The notes under the pieces: model-generated
The model's database searches: none
What the model saw: the letters and a program-made list of their open reading frames with translations, nothing else
Told to the model about the DNA's origin: nothing
Source: Mariprofundaceae bacterium
GTDB lineage: Bacteria; Pseudomonadota; Zetaproteobacteria; Mariprofundales; J009
Reading direction: 5' to 3'
Assembly (NCBI GenBank): GCA_015489095.1
Contig: WFMN01000216.1
Span: 1-8,450, forward strand
Length of the DNA stretch: 8,450 nt
Part shown: positions 1 to 6,665 of the stretch, piece by piece
Position numbering within the stretch: position 1 is the stretch's first letter
Layout: each line of letters opens with the position of its first letter
Position numbers and translations under genes: made by a program

Positions 1-483
1 CACCGTCACCTCCGCCGGCCACGCAATCGTGCGGTCGCTGGCGGCTTCGATCACGACATGGTCGGCACGGATGCGGTGATCAATCAGCAACCGCGGCAGC
101 CGCTCTTCCCAGCCGCTGCGGTAGGGAGGGTCGGCATAGAGCAGCGTAAAACGGCGATCGCCCAACGACGCCAACAGATGCGCCACGCCCCCGCGATGGA
201 GCTCCCAGCGCTCTTCCAGCCCCCACTCCCGGCGCACCGCCTCCATGCCGCGGATCGCGGCGTACTGCTGTTCGATCGACACCGCCCGCGCCGCGCCCCT
301 AGAGAGCGCCTCCAGCGCCATGATGCCGCTGCCGGCGAAGCAGTCGAGCACACAACCTCCGCTGACACTGCCGATGATGTTGAACAGCGCCTCGCGCACC
401 CTCGCCGTGGTCGGGCGTACCACGCCGTTCTTTTTGGCGTGGCGAATACGCCTGCCCCGTAACCCCCCCGCGGTAATGCGCAC
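1..483 (-). CDS. rsmD: 16S rRNA (guanine-N2)-methyltransferase RsmD, 3' end beyond the window
   Basis: RsmD methylates N2 of G966 (E. coli numbering) in 16S rRNA during 30S assembly, using S-adenosylmethionine, in the cytoplasm. The minus-strand frame stays open for 161 codons to the window edge; the family is about 190-200 residues, so some 30-40 C-terminal residues are missing. Visible family motifs are the N-terminal RITAGGLRGRRI, RPTTARVREALFN at 23-35, the SAM-binding loop VLDCFAGSG at 45-53 followed by LEALSRGA, and the catalytic DPPY at 118-121. The start is GTG at 483-481. A TGAGG sequence, which includes the stop codon of the upstream vWA gene, lies about 8 bases before it, so translation is probably coupled. 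No ATG fits the conserved N-terminus. Identification is firm; only the end is unseen. Confidence 0.93.
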   Translation of the reverse strand, partial: MRITAGGLRGRRIRHAKKNGVVRPTTARVREALFNIIGSVSGGCVLDCFAGSGIMALEALSRGAARAVSIEQQYAAIRGMEAVRREWGLEERWELHRGGVAHLLASLGDRRFTLLYADPPYRSGWEERLPRLLIDHRIRADHVVIEAASDRTIAWPAEVTV

Positions 484-492
484 AGCGCCGCC

Positions 493-1278
493 TCAATGCA
501 GCCGCAGTTTCAGCATCTTCCCGCCGGTGAACTTGGCGATATTCTGGAAGGCGACCTCGGTATCCGAGTCGTTGATCGCCAGCGGCAAGGTAAACACCGG
601 CGCCGGAATCGATTGATAATGAACCTTATCGGTCGGCGGCTCATCGCCGATCAGCATGTAGGCACCGGGCTGTTGCTGCTGACGCAGCATCTCAAAGGTG
701 TAGCCGATGGTCTCATCGGAACCGACAAAAGGGGCGTTCTGCAGCAGTTGGTCGAACATCTCCCCCGTGGTGCCGTGGAAGGTGCCGATACGACGATCCG
801 CAAACCAGCTGACCGCGCTGATACGCTTACCGGAACGCAACGCGATCACCCGCAGCACAGGAATCAAAAACGCCGTCACCCCATGCATGGATCCCGTGGC
901 ATCGACGACCATGTGCAGATCGCGACCGGGGAGCTTCTTCAGCCCGGAGATAAAGAGGTCGAAGTCGCGTTTCCCCTTGCCCGACCCTAGACCCGCGCTT
1001 TTCAGCACCCGCTGAATCTGCTGCTGGACATCGTTGCCCGCCACCTGATTGAGTTCATCCTGCAACTGCGCGTTCCGCGCGTTGGCCGCGGCCAGATCCT
1101 GTTTCAGCTTCTCTACCTGCGCCAGCGTCTCCTTGCTGTTGCCGCTGCTCATCCCCTGCGAGTAGATCAACACCAGCGCGAACATGAAGACAAACGCCGC
1201 CAACATCAGCAGCGCCATATCGGAAAAGACCTCGAAGATGCTCTCGGAGGATTCGCGGTGCCGAGCGCGGCGCATCAT
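493..1278 (-). CDS. MotB/ExbD-like membrane anchor with coiled coil and vWA domain
   Basis: Not a named gene. From the ATG at 1278 the protein has 261 residues. Seen: a basic N-terminus (MMRRARHRE), one membrane helix at about 20-40 starting with FSD, a coiled-coil-like stretch at about 47-92, then a vWA-like domain from about 118 to the end. Its metal site (MIDAS) is D126-A-T-G-S130, with T190 and D212 (in IGDEPP) as candidates for the remaining ligands; the second canonical Ser is Thr. Known: MotB, TolR and ExbD have one N-terminal helix with a proton-carrying Asp at its start, and D20 sits there. Inferred: partner of the MotA-like protein encoded just upstream, with the vWA domain in the periplasm by the positive-inside rule. 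A longer reading from TTG at 1314 would overlap the upstream gene; ATG at 1278 is preferred because GGGGGAGG lies 11 bases before it and the gap to the upstream stop is 5 bases. The second ATG (1275) is also possible. Confidence 0.8.
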   Translation of the reverse strand: MMRRARHRESSESIFEVFSDMALLMLAAFVFMFALVLIYSQGMSSGNSKETLAQVEKLKQDLAAANARNAQLQDELNQVAGNDVQQQIQRVLKSAGLGSGKGKRDFDLFISGLKKLPGRDLHMVVDATGSMHGVTAFLIPVLRVIALRSGKRISAVSWFADRRIGTFHGTTGEMFDQLLQNAPFVGSDETIGYTFEMLRQQQQPGAYMLIGDEPPTDKVHYQSIPAPVFTLPLAINDSDTEVAFQNIAKFTGGKMLKLRLH

Positions 1279-1283
1279 CGGGC

Positions 1284-2300
1284 TTAGTACCTCCCCCGCA
1301 TCCGGTTCCACCAATCGCCGACGGCGCCGGCCTTGTGGCGCAACCGGCGCTGCAGACGCACCTCACTGCGCAGCAGGCTGGCGTAGTAGCGATGCACCGA
1401 AATCGCCTTGAGCACATCCTCTCCCTCGCTGGTCTCTTTGATGCTGCTGTTGAGGCGCGCGATCTCCTCGTTGAAGCCCGCCACCATCTTGCTGCTGTTC
1501 GAAAAGAGGGTATGCAACGCCTGCATGCGCCGCTCCAACTGCTCCACCTGCTGGTTGAGCAGATGGATATCGCGATCCGGCGACGGCGCGAGATCGGCGG
1601 CGGCATAGACCAAGCAACTACGCATCATCAGATCCTGCAGGCCATCGATCGACGAATCGGTGATCCACGCGAAGACCCGCAACAGGATACCACCGAGAAT
1701 GGAACCGAGCAGGGTGGTGTAAAACGCAACCCCCATGCCCGACATGGCGCTGCTCAACCCCTCCAGCATCAGCTCCTGATCGTCACCGATCGCCGCCAGC
1801 GCGCCGTTGAGCCCAGAAAGGGTCATGGTCATCCCCAGTACCGTCCCGATCAACCCCATGGTAATCAGCAGGTTGCCCAACAGGCTGACAAAACGGCTGA
1901 CGCGGTGATGGGCGGCAAACTCCACATCGATCAGACCGGCGATATCGGGGGCGTTGCCGTGGGCGATGATCTGCTGCACGGCGGAGATGAAGCGATCCAC
2001 CACCCGACGGCGCGGTTTCACCCCGACCAACCCCTTCTGCCGCAGGACGCGCTCGATGCGGTAACCGCGAAACCATTCTCCGGTGAGAATCAGGGTATGA
2101 AGCAGGCTGATCAGCAGCGCGAACACGAAGATGCCGCTGATCACCCAGGTAATGCGGCTGTTATCCTCACGGATAAACTGAAACAGATCGACCTTGTGGT
2201 AGAGGATCACAAACACAAAGCCCGCGGTGGCCGCCCACACCAGCCACAGCACCAGCGTTTTCAGTCCGCGTTGATCGACCGCCCGCTGTTCGATAGCCAT
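1284..2300 (-). CDS. MotA/TolQ/ExbB-family proton channel protein
   Basis: A 338-residue inner-membrane protein. Four hydrophobic helices are visible at about 14-34, 49-72, 137-162 and 187-212. The last two carry the family signature: GLIGTVLGMTMTLSGL near 149-164 and AFYTTLLGSILGGILL near 192-207, with Thr and Gly in the pore-lining positions. Residues 73-136 form a basic cytoplasmic segment. Residues 213-338 form a cytoplasmic tail with a heptad-like helix at about 245-290 and a basic C-terminus. Known: members make pentamers around a dimer of MotB/ExbD-type subunits and couple ion flow to motion. The next gene encodes such a single-helix partner, so the two likely form one complex. The tail is longer than in ExbB or TolQ and recalls ZorA, but no Zorya effector is present. 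The start ATG at 2300 has AGGAGG four bases upstream, abutting the thiI stop. The exact role is unknown. Confidence 0.85.
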   Translation of the reverse strand: MAIEQRAVDQRGLKTLVLWLVWAATAGFVFVILYHKVDLFQFIREDNSRITWVISGIFVFALLISLLHTLILTGEWFRGYRIERVLRQKGLVGVKPRRRVVDRFISAVQQIIAHGNAPDIAGLIDVEFAAHHRVSRFVSLLGNLLITMGLIGTVLGMTMTLSGLNGALAAIGDDQELMLEGLSSAMSGMGVAFYTTLLGSILGGILLRVFAWITDSSIDGLQDLMMRSCLVYAAADLAPSPDRDIHLLNQQVEQLERRMQALHTLFSNSSKMVAGFNEEIARLNSSIKETSEGEDVLKAISVHRYYASLLRSEVRLQRRLRHKAGAVGDWWNRMRGRY

Positions 2301-2308
2301 CTCTCCTC

Positions 2309-3463
2309 CTACCCGATTCCTTCCTCGCTAACCGGGCACTGGATACTATCCAGCGGCAGCAGCGATTCAAAGTGGGCAACCCGCTCGGCCTTGGCGTGGG
2401 TTTCGGGATGCTTGGCGATCAGATAGGAGCAGATGTCGCAGTACTCCTCAATCGAGAGTTCGTAGGTGCCGATACGCCGCGCCAGCGTGATGATCTCCTC
2501 CTTGTCGCTAGCGATCAGCGGCGACAACAGCGGCAGATCGGTGGCGGAGTAGATCGCGGAGATATTGTGCAGCGTCTGGCTCGCCACCTGCCCCAGCGAA
2601 TCGCCGGTCACCAGCGCCTGCGCCCTGTTGTCGCGCGCGATGGCATTGGCGGCGCGAATCATCTGCCGCTTGTAGAGAATCATGCGGTATTCCGCCGGCA
2701 CCATGGCGATGGCGTGGCGCTGATACTCCTCCATATCGACCAGAAAGAGGCGCATCCGCCCGCCGTAGCGGGTAAGCTGCCGCGCCAGCCGGCGAATCTT
2801 GCCCAGATCGCGGTTGATACTGCTGTTGTAGCAGTGCACCAGCAGCACCTCCATCCCTCGCTTCATCATCGCGTAGGCGGCGACGGGGGAGTCGATCCCA
2901 CCGGAAAAAAGCACCGCCCCGCGGCCGGAGCTTCCCACCGGAAGACCGCCGATCCCGTCCCGTTTATCAACCATCAGATAGGCGGCGTCGGCCGCGACCT
3001 CGATCCGCAGATCGATTTCGGGGTGATCAAGGCTCACCTCCAGCGCCAACGCCTGCTTAAGAAAGCCTCCCACCTCTCGGTTGATTTCGGGCGAGGTCAG
3101 CGCGAAGCGCTTATCCGAGCGGCGGCTGGAGACACGAAAGCGGCGCCCCGCCAACTGCGTGCCGTACCGGGCGGTAATCATCGCCTGCCCCAGTTGCTGC
3201 ATCGCCGACAGTTCGGGCGCGCAGCGCTCCACCACCGAGAAGTTGCGGATGCCTGGGATCAACGCCAGATGGTTGAGCAGCTCCTCGTCGGCACGCGCCA
3301 CCTCGATCACCATGCGACCATAGTGATGCTCGCGCATCTTGGCGCCGGTCAACGCCTTGATGCTGGTGGCGAGCTTGCGCTCAAACCAGCGCCGGTTGCG
3401 CCCCTTGAGCGCGATCTCGCCATAGTGAATGAGGATCATGGTTGGTGAAGAAGATGACTGCAT
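2309..3463 (-). CDS. thiI: tRNA 4-thiouridine synthase ThiI, form without rhodanese domain
   Basis: ThiI adenylates U8 of tRNA and exchanges oxygen for sulfur to give 4-thiouridine; in some bacteria it also passes sulfur to ThiS for thiamine synthesis. The 384 residues show the N-terminal MILIHYGEIALKGRNR (9-24), a ferredoxin-like region and THUMP domain (to about 165), and the PP-loop SGGIDS at 187-192 within the AANH ATPase domain. GDSLGQVASQTLHN, a strong family motif, lies further on. The protein ends soon after CDICSYLIAKHPETHAK, so the C-terminal rhodanese domain of E. coli ThiI (482 residues) is absent. Cys342 and Cys345 form a CxxC, and Cys376 lies near the end. The start ATG at 3463 has only a weak TAGG eight bases before it; the ATG at 3439 matches the usual family N-terminus but has no visible ribosome binding site. 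First gene of a four-gene operon. Confidence 0.95.
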   Translation of the reverse strand: MQSSSSPTMILIHYGEIALKGRNRRWFERKLATSIKALTGAKMREHHYGRMVIEVARADEELLNHLALIPGIRNFSVVERCAPELSAMQQLGQAMITARYGTQLAGRRFRVSSRRSDKRFALTSPEINREVGGFLKQALALEVSLDHPEIDLRIEVAADAAYLMVDKRDGIGGLPVGSSGRGAVLFSGGIDSPVAAYAMMKRGMEVLLVHCYNSSINRDLGKIRRLARQLTRYGGRMRLFLVDMEEYQRHAIAMVPAEYRMILYKRQMIRAANAIARDNRAQALVTGDSLGQVASQTLHNISAIYSATDLPLLSPLIASDKEEIITLARRIGTYELSIEEYCDICSYLIAKHPETHAKAERVAHFESLLPLDSIQCPVSEEGIG

Positions 3464-3592
3464 GCGCCAAACCTAGCGCGATCGGTTGACCGGCGCACGA
3501 ATGGGAAACAGCGCGGGAAAACTTTTCCGCACCGCGGAGATAATTTCCGATACGGCGATATAAGAACCTAGTTATTTCAACATGTTATGCAG
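3464..3592. promoter_or_regulatory. Divergent thiI/flgD intergenic region with a small dyad
   Basis: This AT-richer gap separates the divergent thiI operon and flgDE, so it must hold the thiI promoter on the minus strand. I could not find a well-spaced -35/-10 pair for thiI; candidates such as TTATAT and TTATCT on the minus strand (about 3540-3565) are weak. A perfect six-base dyad, GGAAAA-C-TTTTCC, lies at 3516-3528. It could be a regulator site in the thiI leader, or chance. Confidence 0.4.
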
Positions 3593-3608
3593 TGGCACCC
3601 TCCATGCT
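3593..3608 (+). promoter_or_regulatory. Sigma-54 (RpoN) -24/-12 promoter for flgDE
   Basis: The sequence TGGCAC-CCTCC-ATGCT matches the RpoN consensus TGGCAC-N5-TTGCW with one mismatch in the -12 box. The invariant GG (3594-3595) and GC (3606-3607) are separated by exactly 10 bases, as required. The expected transcription start is near 3619, giving a leader of about 24 bases before the flgD ATG that still includes its ribosome binding site. RpoN control of hook genes, with an enhancer-binding activator such as FleQ or FlrC, is well known in polar-flagellated proteobacteria. The activator site is not identified. Confidence 0.8.
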
Positions 3609-3642
3609 TACCCAAGGGAACCATTTTCGACGAGGTACCACC

Positions 3643-4308
3643 ATGCTCAAAGCGACATACGATCCGACAGCCACCAGAGCGGCACAGGCCGCCAGCCAGC
3701 GCAACACCGATCTGGGCAAGAAGGATATCTTCCTCAAGCTGCTGGTGGCGCAGATGAAGTTCCAGGATCCGCTCAAACCGCAGGATCCCACCAAGATGTC
3801 GTCGCAACTGGCACAGTTCAACACCCTTGAGGCGGCGCTGAACGGCAACAAGCTGCTGCAACAGCTGGTCGATGCGCAGACCTCCGGCAAGAGCAACACC
3901 GCCTCACCCGCCTCCTACCTCGGCCGGATCGCCACCATCCCGATCAACTCCCTGCAGTATGCGGGCGGCACCCAGAGCTTCGATGTCGGCCTAGCACAGG
4001 ATGCGCAACAGGCGCTGGCGGTGATCAGCGACAGCAACGGCATGCCGATCCGCTCCATCAACCTCGGCGCGCTGGTCGCCGGCACCCATCCAGTCACTTG
4101 GGACGGCAAGGATGACCAAGGCAATCAGGTCGCCAGCGGCGATTACCAGCTCAAGGTGGTGGCGGCGGATGCCACCGGCACCCCGGTCGATGCCCAAGCG
4201 CAACGCTCCGGCAAGGTCACCTCGGTTCGCTTCACCCCGGGCGGGGCGCAACTGATCGTGGGTGGCAAACCGGTTGACCTCGCCAAGGTCAGCGAAATCG
4301 CCATCTAG
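3643..4308 (+). CDS. flgD: Flagellar hook assembly scaffold FlgD
   Basis: FlgD caps the growing hook and is needed to polymerise FlgE; it is exported through the flagellar type III apparatus and is absent from the finished flagellum. From ATG 3643 the protein has 221 residues (E. coli 231). The N-terminal hallmark FLKLLVAQMKFQDPLKP is at 30-46, followed by MSSQLAQFNTLEA. A FlgD Ig-like domain (about 115-180) includes WDGKDDQGNQVASGDY, and the C-terminal Tudor-like strand region has GKVTSVRFTPGGAQLIVGG. A longer reading from GTG 3592 would begin inside the sigma-54 promoter, so it is rejected; GAGG seven bases before ATG 3643 supports this start. The stop TAG runs directly into the flgE Shine-Dalgarno sequence, and flgE starts 12 bases after the stop. 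The usual upstream flgBC genes are not in this unit. Confidence 0.95.
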   Translation: MLKATYDPTATRAAQAASQRNTDLGKKDIFLKLLVAQMKFQDPLKPQDPTKMSSQLAQFNTLEAALNGNKLLQQLVDAQTSGKSNTASPASYLGRIATIPINSLQYAGGTQSFDVGLAQDAQQALAVISDSNGMPIRSINLGALVAGTHPVTWDGKDDQGNQVASGDYQLKVVAADATGTPVDAQAQRSGKVTSVRFTPGGAQLIVGGKPVDLAKVSEIAI

Positions 4309-4320
4309 GAGGTCGCGGCA

Positions 4321-6045
4321 ATGGGGATGTTCAACTCACTCTACACCTCGAAAAGCGGGATGATGGCCTTTTCCGAGGGCACCAATGTCATCGGCAACAA
4401 CCTAGCCAACACCAACACCATCGGTTTCAAAAGCAACACCGTTCTCTTCTCCGATGTGATGAACAAGGCGGTCACCGGTTCATCGTTCGACGCGGCGTCG
4501 AAGTTCGCCGGAGTGCAGGTGGCCAAGATCGGGCGCGACATGAGCCAGGGGCAGATTCAGAGCACCACCACCAGCACCGACATGGCGATCAGCGGCAAGG
4601 GGCTGTTCGCCCTGAAAGACCCGCTGACCGGCAACACCTACTACAGCCGCGCCGGCTCGTTTTTGATGGACAAATCCTTCAAGCTGGTCAACAGCCAAGG
4701 GATGGTGTTGCAGGGGTGGCAGAAGGATGCGACCGGTGCCACTATCGGCACCACCCCGGTCGATATTGATATCGCCAAGTTCTCCGGCGCCGACCCGGTT
4801 GCCCTAGCCAACAAGAACCAGATCAACATCGCGGCAAAGGCGTCAACCGCGGTCACCGTGGGCTCCACGCTGGCGGCCAACGCGCCGCGCCCAGCAACCC
4901 CGCTGTTCAACGCCAACGACCCCACCAGCTACAACTTCAAAACCGATGTCACCCTCTACGACGCCAACGGCACCAAACACATCGCCAGCCTCTTCTTCGT
5001 CAAACAGGGGCAGGACGCCAACGGCAACGCCGTGTGGGATTGGCATCTGGCGGTGAAAGGTGATGAGGTGGTCGGCGGCAGCGCCAACGACGCCAACACC
5101 CTGATTGAGGTGGGTGGCAGCTCCTACGCGGCGGCGGCAACCATCCCCGCCGGCACCACCCTGCCGGAGGGCACCATGATCGCCCCCGGCACCACATTGA
5201 GCGCCGCGATCACCGCGTCGTTCACGCTCACCGATCACAACGGCAACAGCGCCACCATTCCCGCGGGCAGTTGGACAGCCAACAGCACGCTGGCGAGCGT
5301 CGCCGCCGCGAACGGCCTCTCCAACACCGGGTTTTACCGGGTGGGTGCCGGCGGCCTCACCGCGCCCGCGGCGACCGTGGGCGGCACCAACCCCCTGATT
5401 CAGCTTCCGGCCACCGCCTCCACCGTGACATCGGGGGTGGTCAACCCGGCGGTCGCGGCGACCGCCCAGCGGCTGGAGTTCGATGGCACCGGGGCGCTGG
5501 TCAACGAGTACGCCGTCACCACCGCCATCCCGTGGGGCGGAGGGGCGACGGCGGGCGCCGTGGCGTTCAACTTCGGCGCCGCCACCACCATCGACGCCCA
5601 GGGGACAACCGGCAGCGGAACCAACGGCACCACCCAGGTCGGATCGAGCTTCGCCGCCAACATGGTCACCAGCGACGGCTACGGCCAAGGAACCCTCGAC
5701 CGGCTGGAGACCGATGGCACCGGCGTGATCCACGGCATCTTCACCAACGGCCGCCGGCTACCGCTGGCGCAGGTGGCGCTGGCAAGCTTCAACAACCCCA
5801 CCGGTCTGGATCGCATCGGCAATAGCTTGCTGCGCGAATCTTCCGGCTCCGGCAAGGCCACCATGCTTGCTCCCACCACCAACAGCATGGGCACCATCAT
5901 CGGCTCGGGGCTGGAGCAGTCGAATGTCGATCTCGCCAACGAGTTTGTGAAGCTGATTGTGCTACAGCGCGGTTACGAGGCCAACTCCAAGAGCTTCACC
6001 ACCACCGATCAGATGCTGACCCTGCTGGCGCAGCTCAAGCGCTAA
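4321..6045 (+). CDS. flgE: Flagellar hook protein FlgE, long form
   Basis: FlgE forms the hook, the universal joint between basal body and filament. At 574 residues it is much longer than E. coli FlgE (402). The N-terminal rod/hook signature is SLYTSKSGMMAFSEGTNVIGNNLANTNT-type sequence at 6-33, with TIGFKSN following. The matching C-terminal helix at 534-574 includes SNVDLANEFVKLIVLQRGYE and a TTDQML motif. Both ends make the coiled-coil D0 core. The D1/D2 region is recognisable up to about 248 and again from about 381 (AQRLEFDGTGALVNE). Between them, roughly 250-380, lies an insertion rich in Ala, Gly and Thr with a repeated TIPAG motif (274 and 312). TAGGAGG lies eight bases before the ATG. 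Probably co-transcribed with flgD from the sigma-54 promoter and last gene of that unit. Confidence 0.95.
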   Translation: MGMFNSLYTSKSGMMAFSEGTNVIGNNLANTNTIGFKSNTVLFSDVMNKAVTGSSFDAASKFAGVQVAKIGRDMSQGQIQSTTTSTDMAISGKGLFALKDPLTGNTYYSRAGSFLMDKSFKLVNSQGMVLQGWQKDATGATIGTTPVDIDIAKFSGADPVALANKNQINIAAKASTAVTVGSTLAANAPRPATPLFNANDPTSYNFKTDVTLYDANGTKHIASLFFVKQGQDANGNAVWDWHLAVKGDEVVGGSANDANTLIEVGGSSYAAAATIPAGTTLPEGTMIAPGTTLSAAITASFTLTDHNGNSATIPAGSWTANSTLASVAAANGLSNTGFYRVGAGGLTAPAATVGGTNPLIQLPATASTVTSGVVNPAVAATAQRLEFDGTGALVNEYAVTTAIPWGGGATAGAVAFNFGAATTIDAQGTTGSGTNGTTQVGSSFAANMVTSDGYGQGTLDRLETDGTGVIHGIFTNGRRLPLAQVALASFNNPTGLDRIGNSLLRESSGSGKATMLAPTTNSMGTIIGSGLEQSNVDLANEFVKLIVLQRGYEANSKSFTTTDQMLTLLAQLKR

Positions 6046-6058
6046 CCGCTGTTAGCGC
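6039..6058 (+). terminator. Hairpin over the flgE stop codon, possible terminator
   Basis: GCGCTAAC and GTTAGCGC pair perfectly (8 bp) around the loop CGCT, and the stem contains the flgE stop TAA. No T-run follows on either strand, so it is not a classical intrinsic terminator. It may protect the 3' end of the flgDE message or end it with Rho. Confidence 0.45.
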
Positions 6059-6103
6059 CCCGCCGACGACCGTCTCGGCACCTCTGCCTCCGGCTGCATC
6101 CCA

Positions 6104-6126
6104 CCAGTTGGCGCGGCAACAACTGG
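6104..6126 (-). terminator. Weak hairpin just after the four-cysteine gene
   Basis: CCAGTTG and CAACTGG form a 7 bp stem with a 9-base loop immediately downstream of the minus-strand stop codon at 6128. There is no T-run, so a terminator role is only suggested by position between converging genes. Confidence 0.3.
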
Positions 6127-6127
6127 G

Positions 6128-6319
6128 TCATCGGGGGCGTTTGGGCGCGAAACGCAGACACTGCTCGCCGGAGGCGTCCCGCACCTCCAGCGACGGGATC
6201 CGCTTCGATTTGAAGCCGAACGCACGGCATCCGTAGGGTCTCTCCGGCTCCCAAGTGATCTGCAAAAAGCGGCAGTGCATGCAGTTCGGCCCCCGCTGTT
6301 GCTTCTGCTGAACCGCCAT
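6128..6319 (-). CDS. Small conserved four-cysteine protein, function unknown
   Basis: A 63-residue soluble protein. Cys13 and Cys16 form CMHC, Cys31 lies in YGCRAFGFKSKR, and Cys54 in GEQCLRF; the spacing suggests one metal site, zinc or an iron-sulfur cluster. I recognise the pattern CxxCxFxxTW...P.GCRAFGFKSKxxPS...SG..C..F as that of small conserved bacterial proteins usually listed as hypothetical, but no activity is known to me. The ATG at 6319 is three bases after the stop of the Rieske gene, with no strong own ribosome binding site, so translation is probably coupled. Being paired with an iron-sulfur protein makes a redox or metal role plausible, not shown. Antisense and shifted frames here are less convincing because they break the cysteine pattern. 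Confidence 0.75.
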   Translation of the reverse strand: MAVQQKQQRGPNCMHCRFLQITWEPERPYGCRAFGFKSKRIPSLEVRDASGEQCLRFAPKRPR

Positions 6320-6322
6320 CCA

Positions 6323-6637
6323 CTAACCGTCAATGTCGATCTGTAGCATGCCGTCGCACTCGCGCACCGGAAAGGTCTCGATCGCCTCGTAGGCGGGAGG
6401 CGAGAGCGGCATGCCGCTGCGCAGTGAAAAGCGGGCGCCGTGGCGCGGGCAGGTGATCTCATCCCCATCCAGGCGGCCGCAGGCGAGCTCGCCGCCATCG
6501 TGGCTGCAGCGATCCTCGATCGCCACGACGGCATCGCCAAGGTTGAACAGCGCCACCGGCCCGATCTCGGTTTCGATCACGCAATGCGCTCCCTCCGGCA
6601 ATGCCGATCGCTGTATCCCATCCACCCATGTTGCCAT
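6323..6637 (-). CDS. Rieske [2Fe-2S] ferredoxin-like protein
   Basis: A 104-residue soluble protein made almost wholly of a Rieske domain. The cluster ligands are C44-S-H46 and C63-P-R-H66 (CxH...CxxH), in the context EDRCSHDGGEL and ITCPRHGARF. There is no membrane helix or Tat signal, so it is not a cytochrome bc1-type Rieske protein. It resembles ferredoxin components of aromatic-ring dioxygenases and NirD-like small subunits, which carry electrons to an oxygenase or reductase. No oxygenase or reductase gene is adjacent; the only partner is the four-cysteine gene downstream. The start ATG 6637 has GAGGTGA six bases upstream. The electron acceptor is unknown. Its upstream region on this strand is largely filled by a repeat element. 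Confidence 0.9.
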   Translation of the reverse strand: MATWVDGIQRSALPEGAHCVIETEIGPVALFNLGDAVVAIEDRCSHDGGELACGRLDGDEITCPRHGARFSLRSGMPLSPPAYEAIETFPVRECDGMLQIDIDG

Positions 6638-6665
6638 GCTCTGTCACCTCACTGTTTGCTATCTC

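Noticed and set aside
1276..1314. TTG start at 1314 for the vWA gene
   Set aside because: It would overlap the channel gene by 31 bases and has no ribosome binding site, while ATG 1278 follows GGGGGAGG and the upstream stop.
493..2300. Zorya-type anti-phage system (ZorA/ZorB)
   Set aside because: The channel resembles ZorA in outline, but the partner lacks an OmpA-like peptidoglycan-binding domain and no ZorC, ZorD or ZorE gene is present; neighbours are housekeeping genes.
1335..3448. Long plus-strand open frames (1335-2426 and 2372-3448) opposite the channel and thiI genes
   Set aside because: They are antisense to well-supported genes, overlap each other, are rich in His, Gln and Arg as expected of mirrored GC-rich codons, and show no family motif.
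4843..5733. Minus-strand open frame of 296 residues opposite flgE
   Set aside because: Gly- and Val-rich mirror of the Ala/Thr/Gly-rich flgE insertion; no ribosome binding site and no domain pattern.
6052..6540. Minus-strand 162-residue frame across the Rieske and four-cysteine genes
   Set aside because: It is the shifted frame of two genes that both show intact metal-binding motifs and good starts; Ser- and Arg-rich with no motif.
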